DNA from: Chromatiaceae bacterium
Lineage (GTDB): Bacteria; Pseudomonadota; Gammaproteobacteria; Chromatiales; Chromatiaceae
DNA: 64,000 nt
NCBI GenBank assembly: GCA_016714645.1
Contig: JADKCI010000001.1
Span: 310,001 to 374,000 of the forward strand
Direction: 5' to 3'
Shown: positions 43,653 through 51,461 of the stretch, piece by piece
Layout of the letters: each line of letters begins with the position of its first letter
Position numbering within the stretch: position 1 is the first letter of the stretch
Made by a program: the position numbers and the translations under genes
Notes under the pieces: model-generated
Databases searched by the model: none
Seen by the model: only the letters and a program-made list of their open reading frames with translations
What the model was told of the DNA's origin: nothing

Positions 43653-44072
43653 ATGAAAAAAACGGTTCCTGTGTCGCTCCTGCTTGCCGCGTTGCTGGTT
43701 GGGGCGGGTGGCGCTTCCGCGCACGATGACGCCACTCTGGACACCCTCGCGGCCCCCAACGGCGGCCAACTGCGCATGGCCGGTCCCTACCATTACGAGC
43801 TGGTCCTGGCCAAGGAGGGGGGAGAGGCGAAGGAGCGCCCGGTGCTGGTGTACGTCACCGACCATGCCGGGCAGGCGGTCTCCACCGCCGGGGCGAGCGG
43901 TTCGGCCATTCTCCTGTCCAGCCAGGGCAAGGTCACGGCCAGCCTCGCGCCCGACGGCGACAACCGCATGAAGGGGACCGCGGCCTATACGCCAGCGCCC
44001 GGTATGAAGGCAGTGGTCAGCATCGCGCTGGCGGGCAAGGGGCCCGAGCAGGCGCGGTTCACGCCGAAATAG
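43653..44072 (+). CDS. periplasmic protein of the metal-efflux operon, function unknown
   Basis: This 139-residue protein has a signal peptide (MKKTVPVSLLLAALLVGAGG) and a mature beta-sandwich-like domain (ATLDTLAAPNGGQLRMAGPY, HYELVLAKE, VLVYVTDHAGQ). The pattern of GGQ followed by YHYELV resembles small periplasmic proteins found after CusCBA-type genes, which have no assigned function. His residues near the mature start (AHDDAT) and in YHYELV could bind a metal ion. GAGAGG precedes the ATG. It lies 50 bases after the pump gene and is the last gene before CusR box 3. Confidence 0.72.
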   Translation: MKKTVPVSLLLAALLVGAGGASAHDDATLDTLAAPNGGQLRMAGPYHYELVLAKEGGEAKERPVLVYVTDHAGQAVSTAGASGSAILLSSQGKVTASLAPDGDNRMKGTAAYTPAPGMKAVVSIALAGKGPEQARFTPK

Positions 44073-44093
44073 GGCCGGCGCAGGGCGCACCGC

Positions 44094-44112
44094 AAAGTGA
44101 CGCAAATGTCAT
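44094..44112 (+). promoter_or_regulatory. CusR-box-like operator 3
   Basis: AAAGTGAC, four bases, ATGTCAT matches the CusR box at 13 of 15 fixed positions. GTCAGC follows at 44119 (13 bases) and CCAGACTTA at 44145 (39 bases from the ATGTCAT start), the same geometry as boxes 1 and 2. It is placed to drive the SHOCT, Met-rich and copA genes. Confidence 0.78.
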
Positions 44113-44176
44113 CCGCGCGTCAGCTTGCGGTGGGTATCGGGTCTCCAGACTTACTGAGGGTAGGTGGAGGTGACAC

Positions 44177-44404
44177 ATGTTCGGATTCGATCACTTCGGC
44201 ATGGGATGGGGTGGATTGGGCATGGTGCTGATCTGGGTTCTGCCTATCCTTCTAGGCATCTTGCTCGTGCGCTATTTCGCCCGTGATCGTGAAGAAAGGC
44301 GGGAACCCACGGCCCTGGAGATCCTGGAGGCGCGCTATGCACGCGGCGAGATCGACCGGGACGAGTATCTGAAAAGGCGCGCCGATCTCACCTCGATACG
44401 GTGA
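44177..44404 (+). CDS. small membrane protein with SHOCT domain
   Basis: This 75-residue protein has one N-terminal membrane helix (about 14-34; MVLIWVLPILLGILLVRYF) and a C-terminal SHOCT motif (ALEILEARYARGEIDRDEYLK), a short C-terminal domain common in small membrane proteins and near stress or metal genes. GGAGG lies upstream of the ATG. It is the first gene after CusR box 3. Its role is unknown; similar proteins often accompany copper ATPases. Confidence 0.85.
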   Translation: MFGFDHFGMGWGGLGMVLIWVLPILLGILLVRYFARDREERREPTALEILEARYARGEIDRDEYLKRRADLTSIR

Positions 44405-44542
44405 CAGGCCGTACCGCAAGACCTGGAGGCCGACCGGCTCACCGCCAACGCGCCGGCCCTCACGATGTCGCATCGTTTCACGCCCCACAAGATCCTGTGC
44501 CCCGGGGCAGGCACCAACCAACCCCTTTAGCGGAGCAATACC

Positions 44543-45079
44543 ATGACCACGCAATGCAGAAACCTTTCGGCGCAACCTCAAGTCGCGAACCAATCTCGCC
44601 GGCGAGCACTAGCGCCAGCCGGACGGCTCGCCATGACCGCCATCGCGGCTTCGCTCGCGTTCGCCGTCCCCGTATTCGCCGACGATGCCCATTACCCGCA
44701 GCAGGCTCAAGAGACCGGGACCGCACCCGTCGGGCCGGCGGAGGTGGCGCCGTCCATGGAGAAAATGCAAGACAACGTCAAAAAGATGCAGGCGCAGCTC
44801 GATCGCATCGCCGCGGCGAAGACGGACGAGGAACGGCAGAAGGCGACGGCCGAGCATATGCAGACGATGCAGGAGAACATGAAGATGGCCGGCGGCATGA
44901 TGGGCTGCCCCATGATGGAAGGCGGCATGATGGGCAAGGGCGGCATGGGCATGATGGGCGGCAGCTCCCCGGATGCCATGGCAAGGCACATGGAGCAGAT
45001 GGAGAAACGCATGGACACGATGCAGAGGATGATGGAGCAGATGACCAAGTCCTCAGCGATGCCCACGCCGACCCAGTAA
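44543..45079 (+). CDS. Met-rich periplasmic copper-island protein
   Basis: This 178-residue protein has a long signal-type N-terminus (hydrophobic core AMTAIAASLAFAVPVF). A helical segment follows (MEKMQDNVKKMQAQLDRIAA), then a strongly Met-rich, Gly-spaced tract (MMGCPMMEGGMMGKGGMGMM, about 118-138) and a final Met-rich helix. The tract with one Cys is a plausible Cu(I) or Ag(I) sink. The protein resembles the Met-rich parts of CopB- or PcoE-like proteins only in composition. It sits between the SHOCT gene and copA and likely belongs to the same transcript. Confidence 0.75.
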   Translation: MTTQCRNLSAQPQVANQSRRRALAPAGRLAMTAIAASLAFAVPVFADDAHYPQQAQETGTAPVGPAEVAPSMEKMQDNVKKMQAQLDRIAAAKTDEERQKATAEHMQTMQENMKMAGGMMGCPMMEGGMMGKGGMGMMGGSSPDAMARHMEQMEKRMDTMQRMMEQMTKSSAMPTPTQ

Positions 45080-45246
45080 GGCCGTCGGTCAATGCCGTCG
45101 AAGAAATGTTGGCGAACTTCCCCCGGTCGCCAGCCTTGACGTTCCCGGCGGGGAGGGATGGAAATGGACGAACATCGGGACTATCGGACCCAGACGCCGG
45201 CATTCTTGCCGCGTTTCAAGGTCCTGCCCAAACAAGGAGAATCGTC

Positions 45247-47448
45247 ATGAACCATGCAGAGCATTCCGACAACGCCCACCGTCAGGAGCACCCGGATCAT
45301 CCCGTGGCCGCGGCGGAAGGCCGGAACCTGACAACTCTCTACACCTGCCCGATGCATCCGGAGATTCGCCAGCCAACACCGGGCAACTGCCCCAAGTGCG
45401 GCATGACCCTGGAACCCATGCTGCCCAAGCTGGACGACGAGGCGCATCCCGAGCTCACCGATTTCCGCCGCCGCTTCTGGTGGACCCTGCCCCTGACCCT
45501 GGCGGTGACGGCGCTCGCCATGCTCGGCCACCGCCTGGGATGGTTGGCGCCGCAAGACCAGAGCTGGGTTGAATTGCTCCTCGCGTCGCCGGTCATCCTC
45601 TGGGCGGGCTGGCCGTTTTTCGTGCGCGCCCTGCGTTCGGTGGTGACGCACACGCCGAACATGTGGACGCTGATCGGTTCAGGCACCGCCGCCGCCTATG
45701 GCTACAGCCTGGTGGCGACGGTTGCGCCGGAGCTTTTCCCCCCCGCCTTCGTTGCCCATGGCCGAGTCGGTGTGTATTTCGAGGCGGCGGCGGTGATCGT
45801 GTCCCTCACCCTGCTGGGCCAGATCTTCGAGCTGCGGGCGCGCGCCGAGACCGGGGCGGCCATCCGGTCCCTGCTCGGCCTCGCGCCCAAGACGGCACGC
45901 CGCATCCAAGCCGACGGCAACGAGGAAGACATCCCCTTGACTCAGGTCCATCCCGGCGACCGGCTGCGGGTGCGGCCGGGCGAGAAGGTGCCGGTGGATG
46001 GCGTGGTGGAGGAAGGGGAGAGCGCGGTGGACGAATCCATGCTCACCGGCGAACCGCTCCCCGTTTCCAAGCGGTCCGGCGACACGCTGATCGGCGCGAC
46101 CCTCAACGCCAACGGCAGCCTGATCATGCGCGCCGAGAAGGTCGGGACCGAGACCGTGTTGGCGCAGATCGTGCAGATGGTGACCCAGGCCCAGCGCTCG
46201 CGTGCGCCGATGCAGCGCATAGCCGACCGCGTGGCGGGCCATTTCGTGATCGGGGTGGTGGCGATTGCCTTAGCGACCTTGTTCGGCTGGGGGTTATTCG
46301 GCCCGCAGCCTTCCTGGGCCTATGGCCTGATCAATGCGGTGGCCGTGCTGATCATCGCCTGCCCCTGTGCGCTCGGGCTGGCGACGCCGATGTCGGTGAT
46401 GGTCGCCACCGGCAAGGCGGCGACCCATGGAGTGCTGTTTCGCGATGCCGCGGCCATCGAGAACCTGGGCAAGATCGACACCCTGATCGTGGACAAGACC
46501 GGGACCCTCACCGAGGGTAAGCCAGCCTTCCACGGCGTGGTCGCGGCCGCGGACGGGGACGAGGCCGCGGACGGGGACGAGGCCGAGGTCCTGCGCATCG
46601 CTGCCAGCCTTGATCAGGGCAGCGAGCACCCCTTGGCGCAGACCATCGTGGCGGAGGCGCGGCGGCGCCGACTCGGGCTTAGTAACCCACAAGGCTTCGA
46701 ATCCTCATCGGGCATCGGTGTGCGCGGCCTCGTCGATGGACAAGAGGTCGTGCTCGGCAATACCGTGTTGATGGAAGAGAACGGCGTCGACTGGCACCCT
46801 CTGGCGCAGCAGGCCGAGGCGCTACGCCGGGAAGGCGCCAGCGTCATGTTCCTCGCCGTTGCCGGCAAGGCGGCCGGGCTCCTGGCGGTATCCGATCCCA
46901 TCAAGCGCTCGACGCCGGAGGCATTGGAGGCGCTTCGCGGCAGCGGTCTCGCCATCGTCATGGCCACCGGCGACGGCCTCACCACCGCCCGTGCCGTCGG
47001 CCGCAGGCTCGGCATCGACGAGGTGCATGGCGAGGTCAAGCCGCAGGACAAGGACGACCTGGTGGCCAGACTCCAGGCGCAGGGACGTCGGGTCGCCATG
47101 GCCGGCGACGGCATCAACGATGCGCCGGCGCTGGCCCGCGCCGACGTCGGCATCGCCATGGGCACTGGAACCGACGTGGCCATGAACAGCGCCCAGGTCA
47201 CGCTCGTGAAAGGGGACCTGCGGGGCATCGCCAGCGCGCGTAAGCTCTCGCTCGCGACCGTGCGCAACATGCGCCAGAACCTGCTGTTCGCGCTCTTTTA
47301 CAACGCCTTGGGGGTGCCGATCGCAGCCGGGGTGCTGTATCCCTTAACGGGGATGCTGCTGTCGCCGCTCATCGCGGCGCTGGCCATGAGCTTCAGTTCC
47401 GCGTCCGTGGTAACCAACGCATTGCGATTGCGCCGGGCAATCGTATGA
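45247..47448 (+). CDS. copA: Cu(I)-translocating P1B-type ATPase
   Basis: This 733-residue inner-membrane ATPase exports Cu(I) or Ag(I) to the periplasm. Instead of a classic GMTCASC domain, the N-terminus has a His-rich start and a YHS-like metal-binding motif (CPMHPEI ... CPKCGM, about 33-60). Further motifs are TGEP, the intramembrane CPC at 372-374, phosphorylated Asp416 in DKTGTLTEG, SEHPLAQ and GDGINDAPAL. The last helix reads ALAMSFSSASVVTNALRL, as in P1B-1 copper pumps. A perfect 18-bp tandem duplication (46546-46563/46564-46581) adds six residues in the nucleotide-binding domain. The start at 45247 has AAGGAG upstream; the frame is open further upstream, but that part overlaps other genes. 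Confidence 0.95.
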   Translation: MNHAEHSDNAHRQEHPDHPVAAAEGRNLTTLYTCPMHPEIRQPTPGNCPKCGMTLEPMLPKLDDEAHPELTDFRRRFWWTLPLTLAVTALAMLGHRLGWLAPQDQSWVELLLASPVILWAGWPFFVRALRSVVTHTPNMWTLIGSGTAAAYGYSLVATVAPELFPPAFVAHGRVGVYFEAAAVIVSLTLLGQIFELRARAETGAAIRSLLGLAPKTARRIQADGNEEDIPLTQVHPGDRLRVRPGEKVPVDGVVEEGESAVDESMLTGEPLPVSKRSGDTLIGATLNANGSLIMRAEKVGTETVLAQIVQMVTQAQRSRAPMQRIADRVAGHFVIGVVAIALATLFGWGLFGPQPSWAYGLINAVAVLIIACPCALGLATPMSVMVATGKAATHGVLFRDAAAIENLGKIDTLIVDKTGTLTEGKPAFHGVVAAADGDEAADGDEAEVLRIAASLDQGSEHPLAQTIVAEARRRRLGLSNPQGFESSSGIGVRGLVDGQEVVLGNTVLMEENGVDWHPLAQQAEALRREGASVMFLAVAGKAAGLLAVSDPIKRSTPEALEALRGSGLAIVMATGDGLTTARAVGRRLGIDEVHGEVKPQDKDDLVARLQAQGRRVAMAGDGINDAPALARADVGIAMGTGTDVAMNSAQVTLVKGDLRGIASARKLSLATVRNMRQNLLFALFYNALGVPIAAGVLYPLTGMLLSPLIAALAMSFSSASVVTNALRLRRAIV

Positions 47449-47594
47449 AACGATGCAGCCGCAACGCCAAACCCGCGTGACGACGATAACCGCTTCACCC
47501 CAGACAGATATTCAGCCGTTACCGAGTGTGCGGTCGCCGGCTTGGAGATCGCCGCCGCGGTGGATCTTGCGGCGCAGGCTGACCCTGCTGTCGC

Positions 47595-49531
47595 TCACGG
47601 CGGCAGTGAGGGGTTGGGATCGGCGCGGACGCTGATCGCCCCGTCTTCGACGTCGAGGATGCGGTCGAACACATCGAGGGTGCGGTGGTCGTGGGTGACG
47701 ACCAGCATGCCGGCGTGGCGTTCGTGGGCGACCTTGGCAAAGAGTTCCATGACCTGGCGACCGCGCTGGCTGTCGAGCGCGGCGGTGGGTTCGTCGGCGA
47801 GGATGAGGCTGGGATTGTTGGCGAGGGCGCGGGCCACGGCGACGCGCTGCTGCTCGCCGCCGGAGAGGGCGACGGGCAGGTTGTTGGCGCGCTCGGCGAC
47901 GCCGAGGTAGTCGAGCACTCCATGGCGCGTTGACGCGCGGCCTTGGGCGCGGTGTCGTTCACTTCGAGGGCGATCTGCACGTTTTCCAGCGCGGTGAGGA
48001 AAGGGATCAAATTCGCTTTTTGAAACACGAAGCCGAGGTGCTGGCGGCGGAAGGCGCGCAGATCGACGAGCGCTTTTGATCCATCGAGCACGGGCGTGCC
48101 GTTGATGGCGACCTGGCCGGAGGTGGGCGGATTGATCAGCGCCATGGCGGTGAGGATGGTCGATTTGCCGCTGCCGCTGGGGCCGAGCATGCCGACGATC
48201 TCGCCGCGTGCGATGCTCAGCGTGGCATCGCGGATGGCGACGACCTCGGTGTGGCCGCTGCCATAGACTTTGCGCAGGTTGGTAACCGCGATCGCGGGCG
48301 GGTCGGGGGCGACTGTATTCACGGAGAGCACGGTGTTGGGCTCGACGCGCAGCGCCTTCCAGATACCGAGCAGGCTGGCGAGCATCGGGATGACCAGGAC
48401 GATGAGGCCGAGGGAAACCAGATCGGCCGTCTCGATCAGGACGAGTCGCGGGAACGAGGGAAAAAGATACAGACCCAGCCACCACGCCAGCCCAAAGCCA
48501 CCGGCCCCCATGAACAACGCCTGCTGGAGAATGAGGCCCCCGATGACGGTATTGCGCGCGCCGATGATCTTGAGCAGGGCGATGTCGCGGATCTTGTCCA
48601 GCGTCAGCGTATAGATGATCAGGGCGATGATGATGGTGGAAATGACAATGAGCAGGGCGCGAAACAGGCCGAGCTGGCGGCGCGCTTTGTCCACCATGCC
48701 GGCGAGCAGCAGATCCTTTTGCTCCTGCGTGGAATAGACCGCGATGTCCGGCCAGGTGCGCAGGACGCGGCGGACGGCGGCCTCGTCTGTGCCGGGATCG
48801 AGGGTGACGAGGATGGCACTGACTTGCGGTTGGGCGAACGCGGGGATGCCGCTGGAGAGCCCCCCGGCGCGGTCGAGCAGCAGGGGCTGGAGGCGTCCGA
48901 GGTCGATGCCCTCCACACGGGCGCGGCGCGCAGCCCGTTCCAGGCGCACGGCCTCCCCCGGTACGTCGAACTGGATCGCCATCGCGTCGCTGACGGTGAA
49001 GAAGGCCAGGCCATCGCCGCCGCTGCCCACCAGGCCACGCGTCTGCCCAACGACTTCATAGACCTCCTTGCCGAACTGGATCTTCTCCCCCAGGGGCAGC
49101 CCAAGGGACTGATCGGCGATCATTTCGTAGTGCGCCTGGTGCAGGGGACGACCGGCAACCAGGGGCACCCATTCGCCTCGGTCGTCCGGCCAGGAGAGCC
49201 CTTGTACGACCATGCGCAGGGGCTTCCCCCGATGCGCGCGCTGGATGGTGTGCGAGACGAAGCGGCGGGCCCGCGCCACGCCCGGCACGGCCCGCACACG
49301 ATCTTCGAGGTTGGCGGGAATGCGCGAAACCTCGGCGAAGGGCCCGCGCGTGCTGCCCTGGACGACCCAGAGATCGGCGCCCACGCGATCCACGAGCAGC
49401 GTCGCCTCATGAATGAGGCCGCGATAGATGCCGCCCATGCCCATGACGATCATGAGCAACAGGCCGACACCCAGGGTGGTGAAGACAAAGCGGCCGGCGT
49501 TGTGCCGGATGTCGCGGAGGGCAAGGTTCAT
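47595..49531 (-). pseudogene. FtsX-type permease fused to LolD-type ATPase (frameshifted)
   Basis: The gene encodes an N-terminal permease (four membrane helices, periplasmic loop; MNLALRDIRHNAGRFVFTTL) joined by about 20 residues to an ABC ATPase (Walker A GPSGSGKST, signature LSGGEQQRV, Walker B LILADEPTAALD). The frame breaks at about 47918-47921: the reading frame gives RAMECSTTS, while the true continuation VLDYLGVAERANNLPV lies in the next frame, as if one G of GGAGGTG were lost. Without correction the product lacks the ABC signature and Walker B. The start at 49531 overlaps the stop of a truncated adaptor gene (ATGA), so the set was once an adaptor-permease-ATPase exporter. Confidence 0.85.
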
Positions 49532-49840
49532 GGCAGGGCGATGCGTTGCCCGTCGGTCAGGGCAGCCTTCTGCCCGTCGGTGGGGCGGACGACCTGCTCG
49601 CCGGCGCTCAGTCCCTGCACAATCGCGATGTCCTGGACGCCGCGCAGACCGGGCTTGACCTCGCGCCACTGCGCCCGTCCGGCCGCATCGACGAAGACGC
49701 CTGGGCGCCCGGCCTTCCAGACCAGGAAGTCCCGCGGCACGGCGAGGGCGTCGGGCTGACGTCCGACCTCGATGAAGACCTCCGCGCGCTGGCCGATGGT
49801 CCAGTTCTTCGGCAACTCGGTGACACGGCCATGACCCGGG
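49528..49840 (-). pseudogene. HlyD-type adaptor, C-terminal remnant
   Basis: About 100 C-terminal codons of a periplasmic adaptor remain (GHGRVTELPKNWTIGQRAEV, AVPRDFLVW, GLSAGEQVVRPTDGQ). Upstream of about 49840 the similarity ends and a piece of an unrelated helicase gene on the other strand begins at 49861. The signal peptide, hairpin and lipoyl halves are missing, so no functional protein is expected. The stop overlaps the start of the permease-ATPase fusion. Confidence 0.8.
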
Positions 49841-49860
49841 AGCCCATGGGTGAGCGCGCC

Positions 49861-50205
49861 TTCGTCAAGCACCTGGAGTCTGTCCAGGGGGACGAGCGCG
49901 ATCAGATCCTGTTTTCTCTGGGGTACGCGCCCCAAGAGCGTACCAGACGCGACGGCCAGATCGAGCGCTATGTCCCGGCCCGCTTCGGACCTCTTGGACA
50001 GAAGGGCGGCGAGTCCCGGCTCAACGTAGCGGTATCCCGCGCCAAGCGGGAAATTCTGGTGGTCTCCTCCTTCGACCGGGTGCTGCTGTCCGTGGCGCGC
50101 ACAGCAAGCACGAGGGACCGAAGCCCTTCAAGCAGTTCCTGGAGTACGCCCATCACCTGGCCCAAGGCCGCCGCAACCAGGCCGTCCAAGGCCCCGACGA
50201 AAATG
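49861..50205 (+). pseudogene. superfamily I (AAA_12/DUF3320-type) helicase fragment
   Basis: The plus strand encodes FVKHLESVQGDERDQILFS, FGPLGQKGGESRLNVAVSR and AKREILVVSSFD, the conserved motif V-VI end of large UvrD/DNA2-like helicases of the kind found in defence loci. The frame changes at about 50095 and continues as EGPKPFKQFLEYAHHLAQGR. Neither the ATP-binding part nor a stop in frame is present. It is a leftover of a much larger gene that was cut by the rearrangement that also truncated the adaptor gene. Confidence 0.72.
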
Positions 50206-50234
50206 CGATAAATCAGCGTTTCTTTAACAAAAAG

Positions 50235-50951
50235 TCATTCAAATCTTGCCACATCCAGGCTTACCCAGACCGTACCCGGCTGCATTTCCACCCTGATCCA
50301 GTTGCCTTCCAGCCGATACGTGAGCTGACAGTTGAGCCTTGGGTTCGCAAGCACGCCGGGGTTGAATACCGCTAAGTTATCGCCCCCCGGCCGGCGGACG
50401 GACTGAATCAGCAACCCTGGGTGCCCCTCCCGGTGGATGCGCGCTCCCACCGTTTGCGGAAAGGAGTAGTCGAAGGGATGCAACAGCTCGGGGTAATCCG
50501 TTGTCGCTTGCCGAAAATCCACCAGAGCAGCCCCGCAAGCCACCGAGTAGACCTTGCGCTCGGCCACGACGGCCTCCCGATCAAAACCGGCATCGGCCAG
50601 CAGCCCCCGGTACCAGTGATACGCGGACTCATAGACCGTGGTCTCGACCCTGTCTGATCCGTACCAAACGCCATAAGTCCCATCCGAAAAGCGGCTGGCC
50701 TGCCAATGCTTGAAAGGCCAAGCGATGGCGTTGAACCACTCCGCATCCTCGAACGGTCGGTGAATGATGGGCGTCATCGAACGATACAGAGGAGGCTTGA
50801 CATCGACTTCCACCTTCTGCGCCAGCAGCCACTCGGCTGGATCATCCGTCAGGTCATCAAATAGATCCTGGGATTGTCGGAGCGAAACGATGTTCCTCAG
50901 CAGGTCCTGATGAACATCGGCCAGCGTGAGTGTGGCGAAGAGCGAATTCAT
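50235..50951 (-). CDS. RES-domain toxin (NAD+-degrading type)
   Basis: This 238-residue protein has the RES fold. The conserved Arg, Glu and Ser positions appear as PLYRSMTP, then VWYGSDRVETTVYESAYHWY, and LIQSVRRPGG toward the end. RES toxins of the Xre-RES class degrade NAD+ and halt growth. The start follows the antitoxin stop by 12 bases. The C-terminal extension (NCQLTYRLEGNWIRVEMQPG) is found in many RES proteins. The gene is intact, unlike its neighbours on the left. Confidence 0.87.
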   Translation of the reverse strand: MNSLFATLTLADVHQDLLRNIVSLRQSQDLFDDLTDDPAEWLLAQKVEVDVKPPLYRSMTPIIHRPFEDAEWFNAIAWPFKHWQASRFSDGTYGVWYGSDRVETTVYESAYHWYRGLLADAGFDREAVVAERKVYSVACGAALVDFRQATTDYPELLHPFDYSFPQTVGARIHREGHPGLLIQSVRRPGGDNLAVFNPGVLANPRLNCQLTYRLEGNWIRVEMQPGTVWVSLDVARFE

Positions 50952-50963
50952 CCGTCTTGCGAT

Positions 50964-51359
50964 TCAAACGCCACGGGCACGGTCCAGGTACCCCCGCACC
51001 GTCAGTAACCCCGCGAAGCCCCACTCCTTGACGATCTCGACCGGAGTGAGGTTGTCGAACGCCTTGTTGCGGGTCGTCATCCAGCGGTAGGCCAGCTCCC
51101 GGTTCTGTGGAAACAGCAGGCGCAGGTTCTTGTGGATGCCCAGCAGGTGACCGACCCGCTCGTATTGATCGCGACTGGTGCCGACCGGCGCGCCTTTGCG
51201 ATAGCGCGTCAAGGCGGCCCGATTGCTGGTGGCGATGCCCAACAGCGCCGCTTGATCCTCGGTGCTTAGCTTCCAGTGGTCGAGCAACGTCATGACCATC
51301 TTGGCCAGCGCACCACGATCTTGAGATGCACTCACCTCTCGCTCGATAACCGCTCCCAT
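50964..51359 (-). CDS. Xre/MbcA/ParS-type antitoxin of the RES toxin
   Basis: This 131-residue antitoxin has an N-terminal helix-turn-helix (LLDHWKLSTEDQAALLGIAT) and the C-terminal toxin-binding domain (DUF2384 type; AYRWMTTRNKAFDNLTPVEI). It should bind the RES toxin and repress their common promoter. The start at 51359 is chosen because AGGAG lies eight bases upstream; the longer frame to 51482 runs through the promoter and the duplicated repeat. A well-formed promoter and a perfect 20-bp palindrome lie upstream. Confidence 0.87.
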   Translation of the reverse strand: MGAVIEREVSASQDRGALAKMVMTLLDHWKLSTEDQAALLGIATSNRAALTRYRKGAPVGTSRDQYERVGHLLGIHKNLRLLFPQNRELAYRWMTTRNKAFDNLTPVEIVKEWGFAGLLTVRGYLDRARGV

Positions 51360-51392
51360 GGCTGACTCCTTTTGGAGTTGATCAAGGATGAC

Positions 51393-51421
51393 AATATAGC
51401 TTCCTGTTGCATTAAGGACAA
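51393..51421 (-). promoter_or_regulatory. promoter of the xre-res operon
   Basis: On the minus strand TTGTCC (51416-51421) and TATATT (51393-51398) are separated by exactly 17 bases, close to a sigma-70 consensus. It lies 34 bases upstream of the antitoxin ATG. Confidence 0.7.
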
Positions 51422-51423
51422 GA

Positions 51424-51443
51424 ATCGTTGCGATAGCAACGAT
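51424..51443. promoter_or_regulatory. perfect 20-bp palindrome, probable Xre antitoxin operator
   Basis: ATCGTTGC and GCAACGAT flank a four-base centre (GATA) with no mismatch. The site is two bases upstream of the -35 hexamer of the xre-res promoter. Autorepression by the antitoxin is typical for this class, so this is the natural operator candidate. Confidence 0.65.
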
Positions 51444-51461
51444 CTTGCGCTGGACTTTGCC

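Noticed and set aside
45134..45165. CueR/MerR-type promoter before copA (TTGACG then TTCCCGGCGGGGAGGG)
   Set aside because: The palindrome is imperfect and no acceptable -10 hexamer follows 19-20 bases after the -35, so I did not list it.
44401..45246. N-terminal extension of copA by 282 codons
   Set aside because: The in-frame extension overlaps the SHOCT stop and the Met-rich gene in another frame and is Arg/His-rich junk; 45247 has a good ribosome site and the family start.
48251..49759. 502-codon plus-strand open frame opposite the permease-ATPase fusion
   Set aside because: Antisense shadow rich in Asp, Gln and Arg, with no protein-like pattern; the permease helices are on the minus strand.
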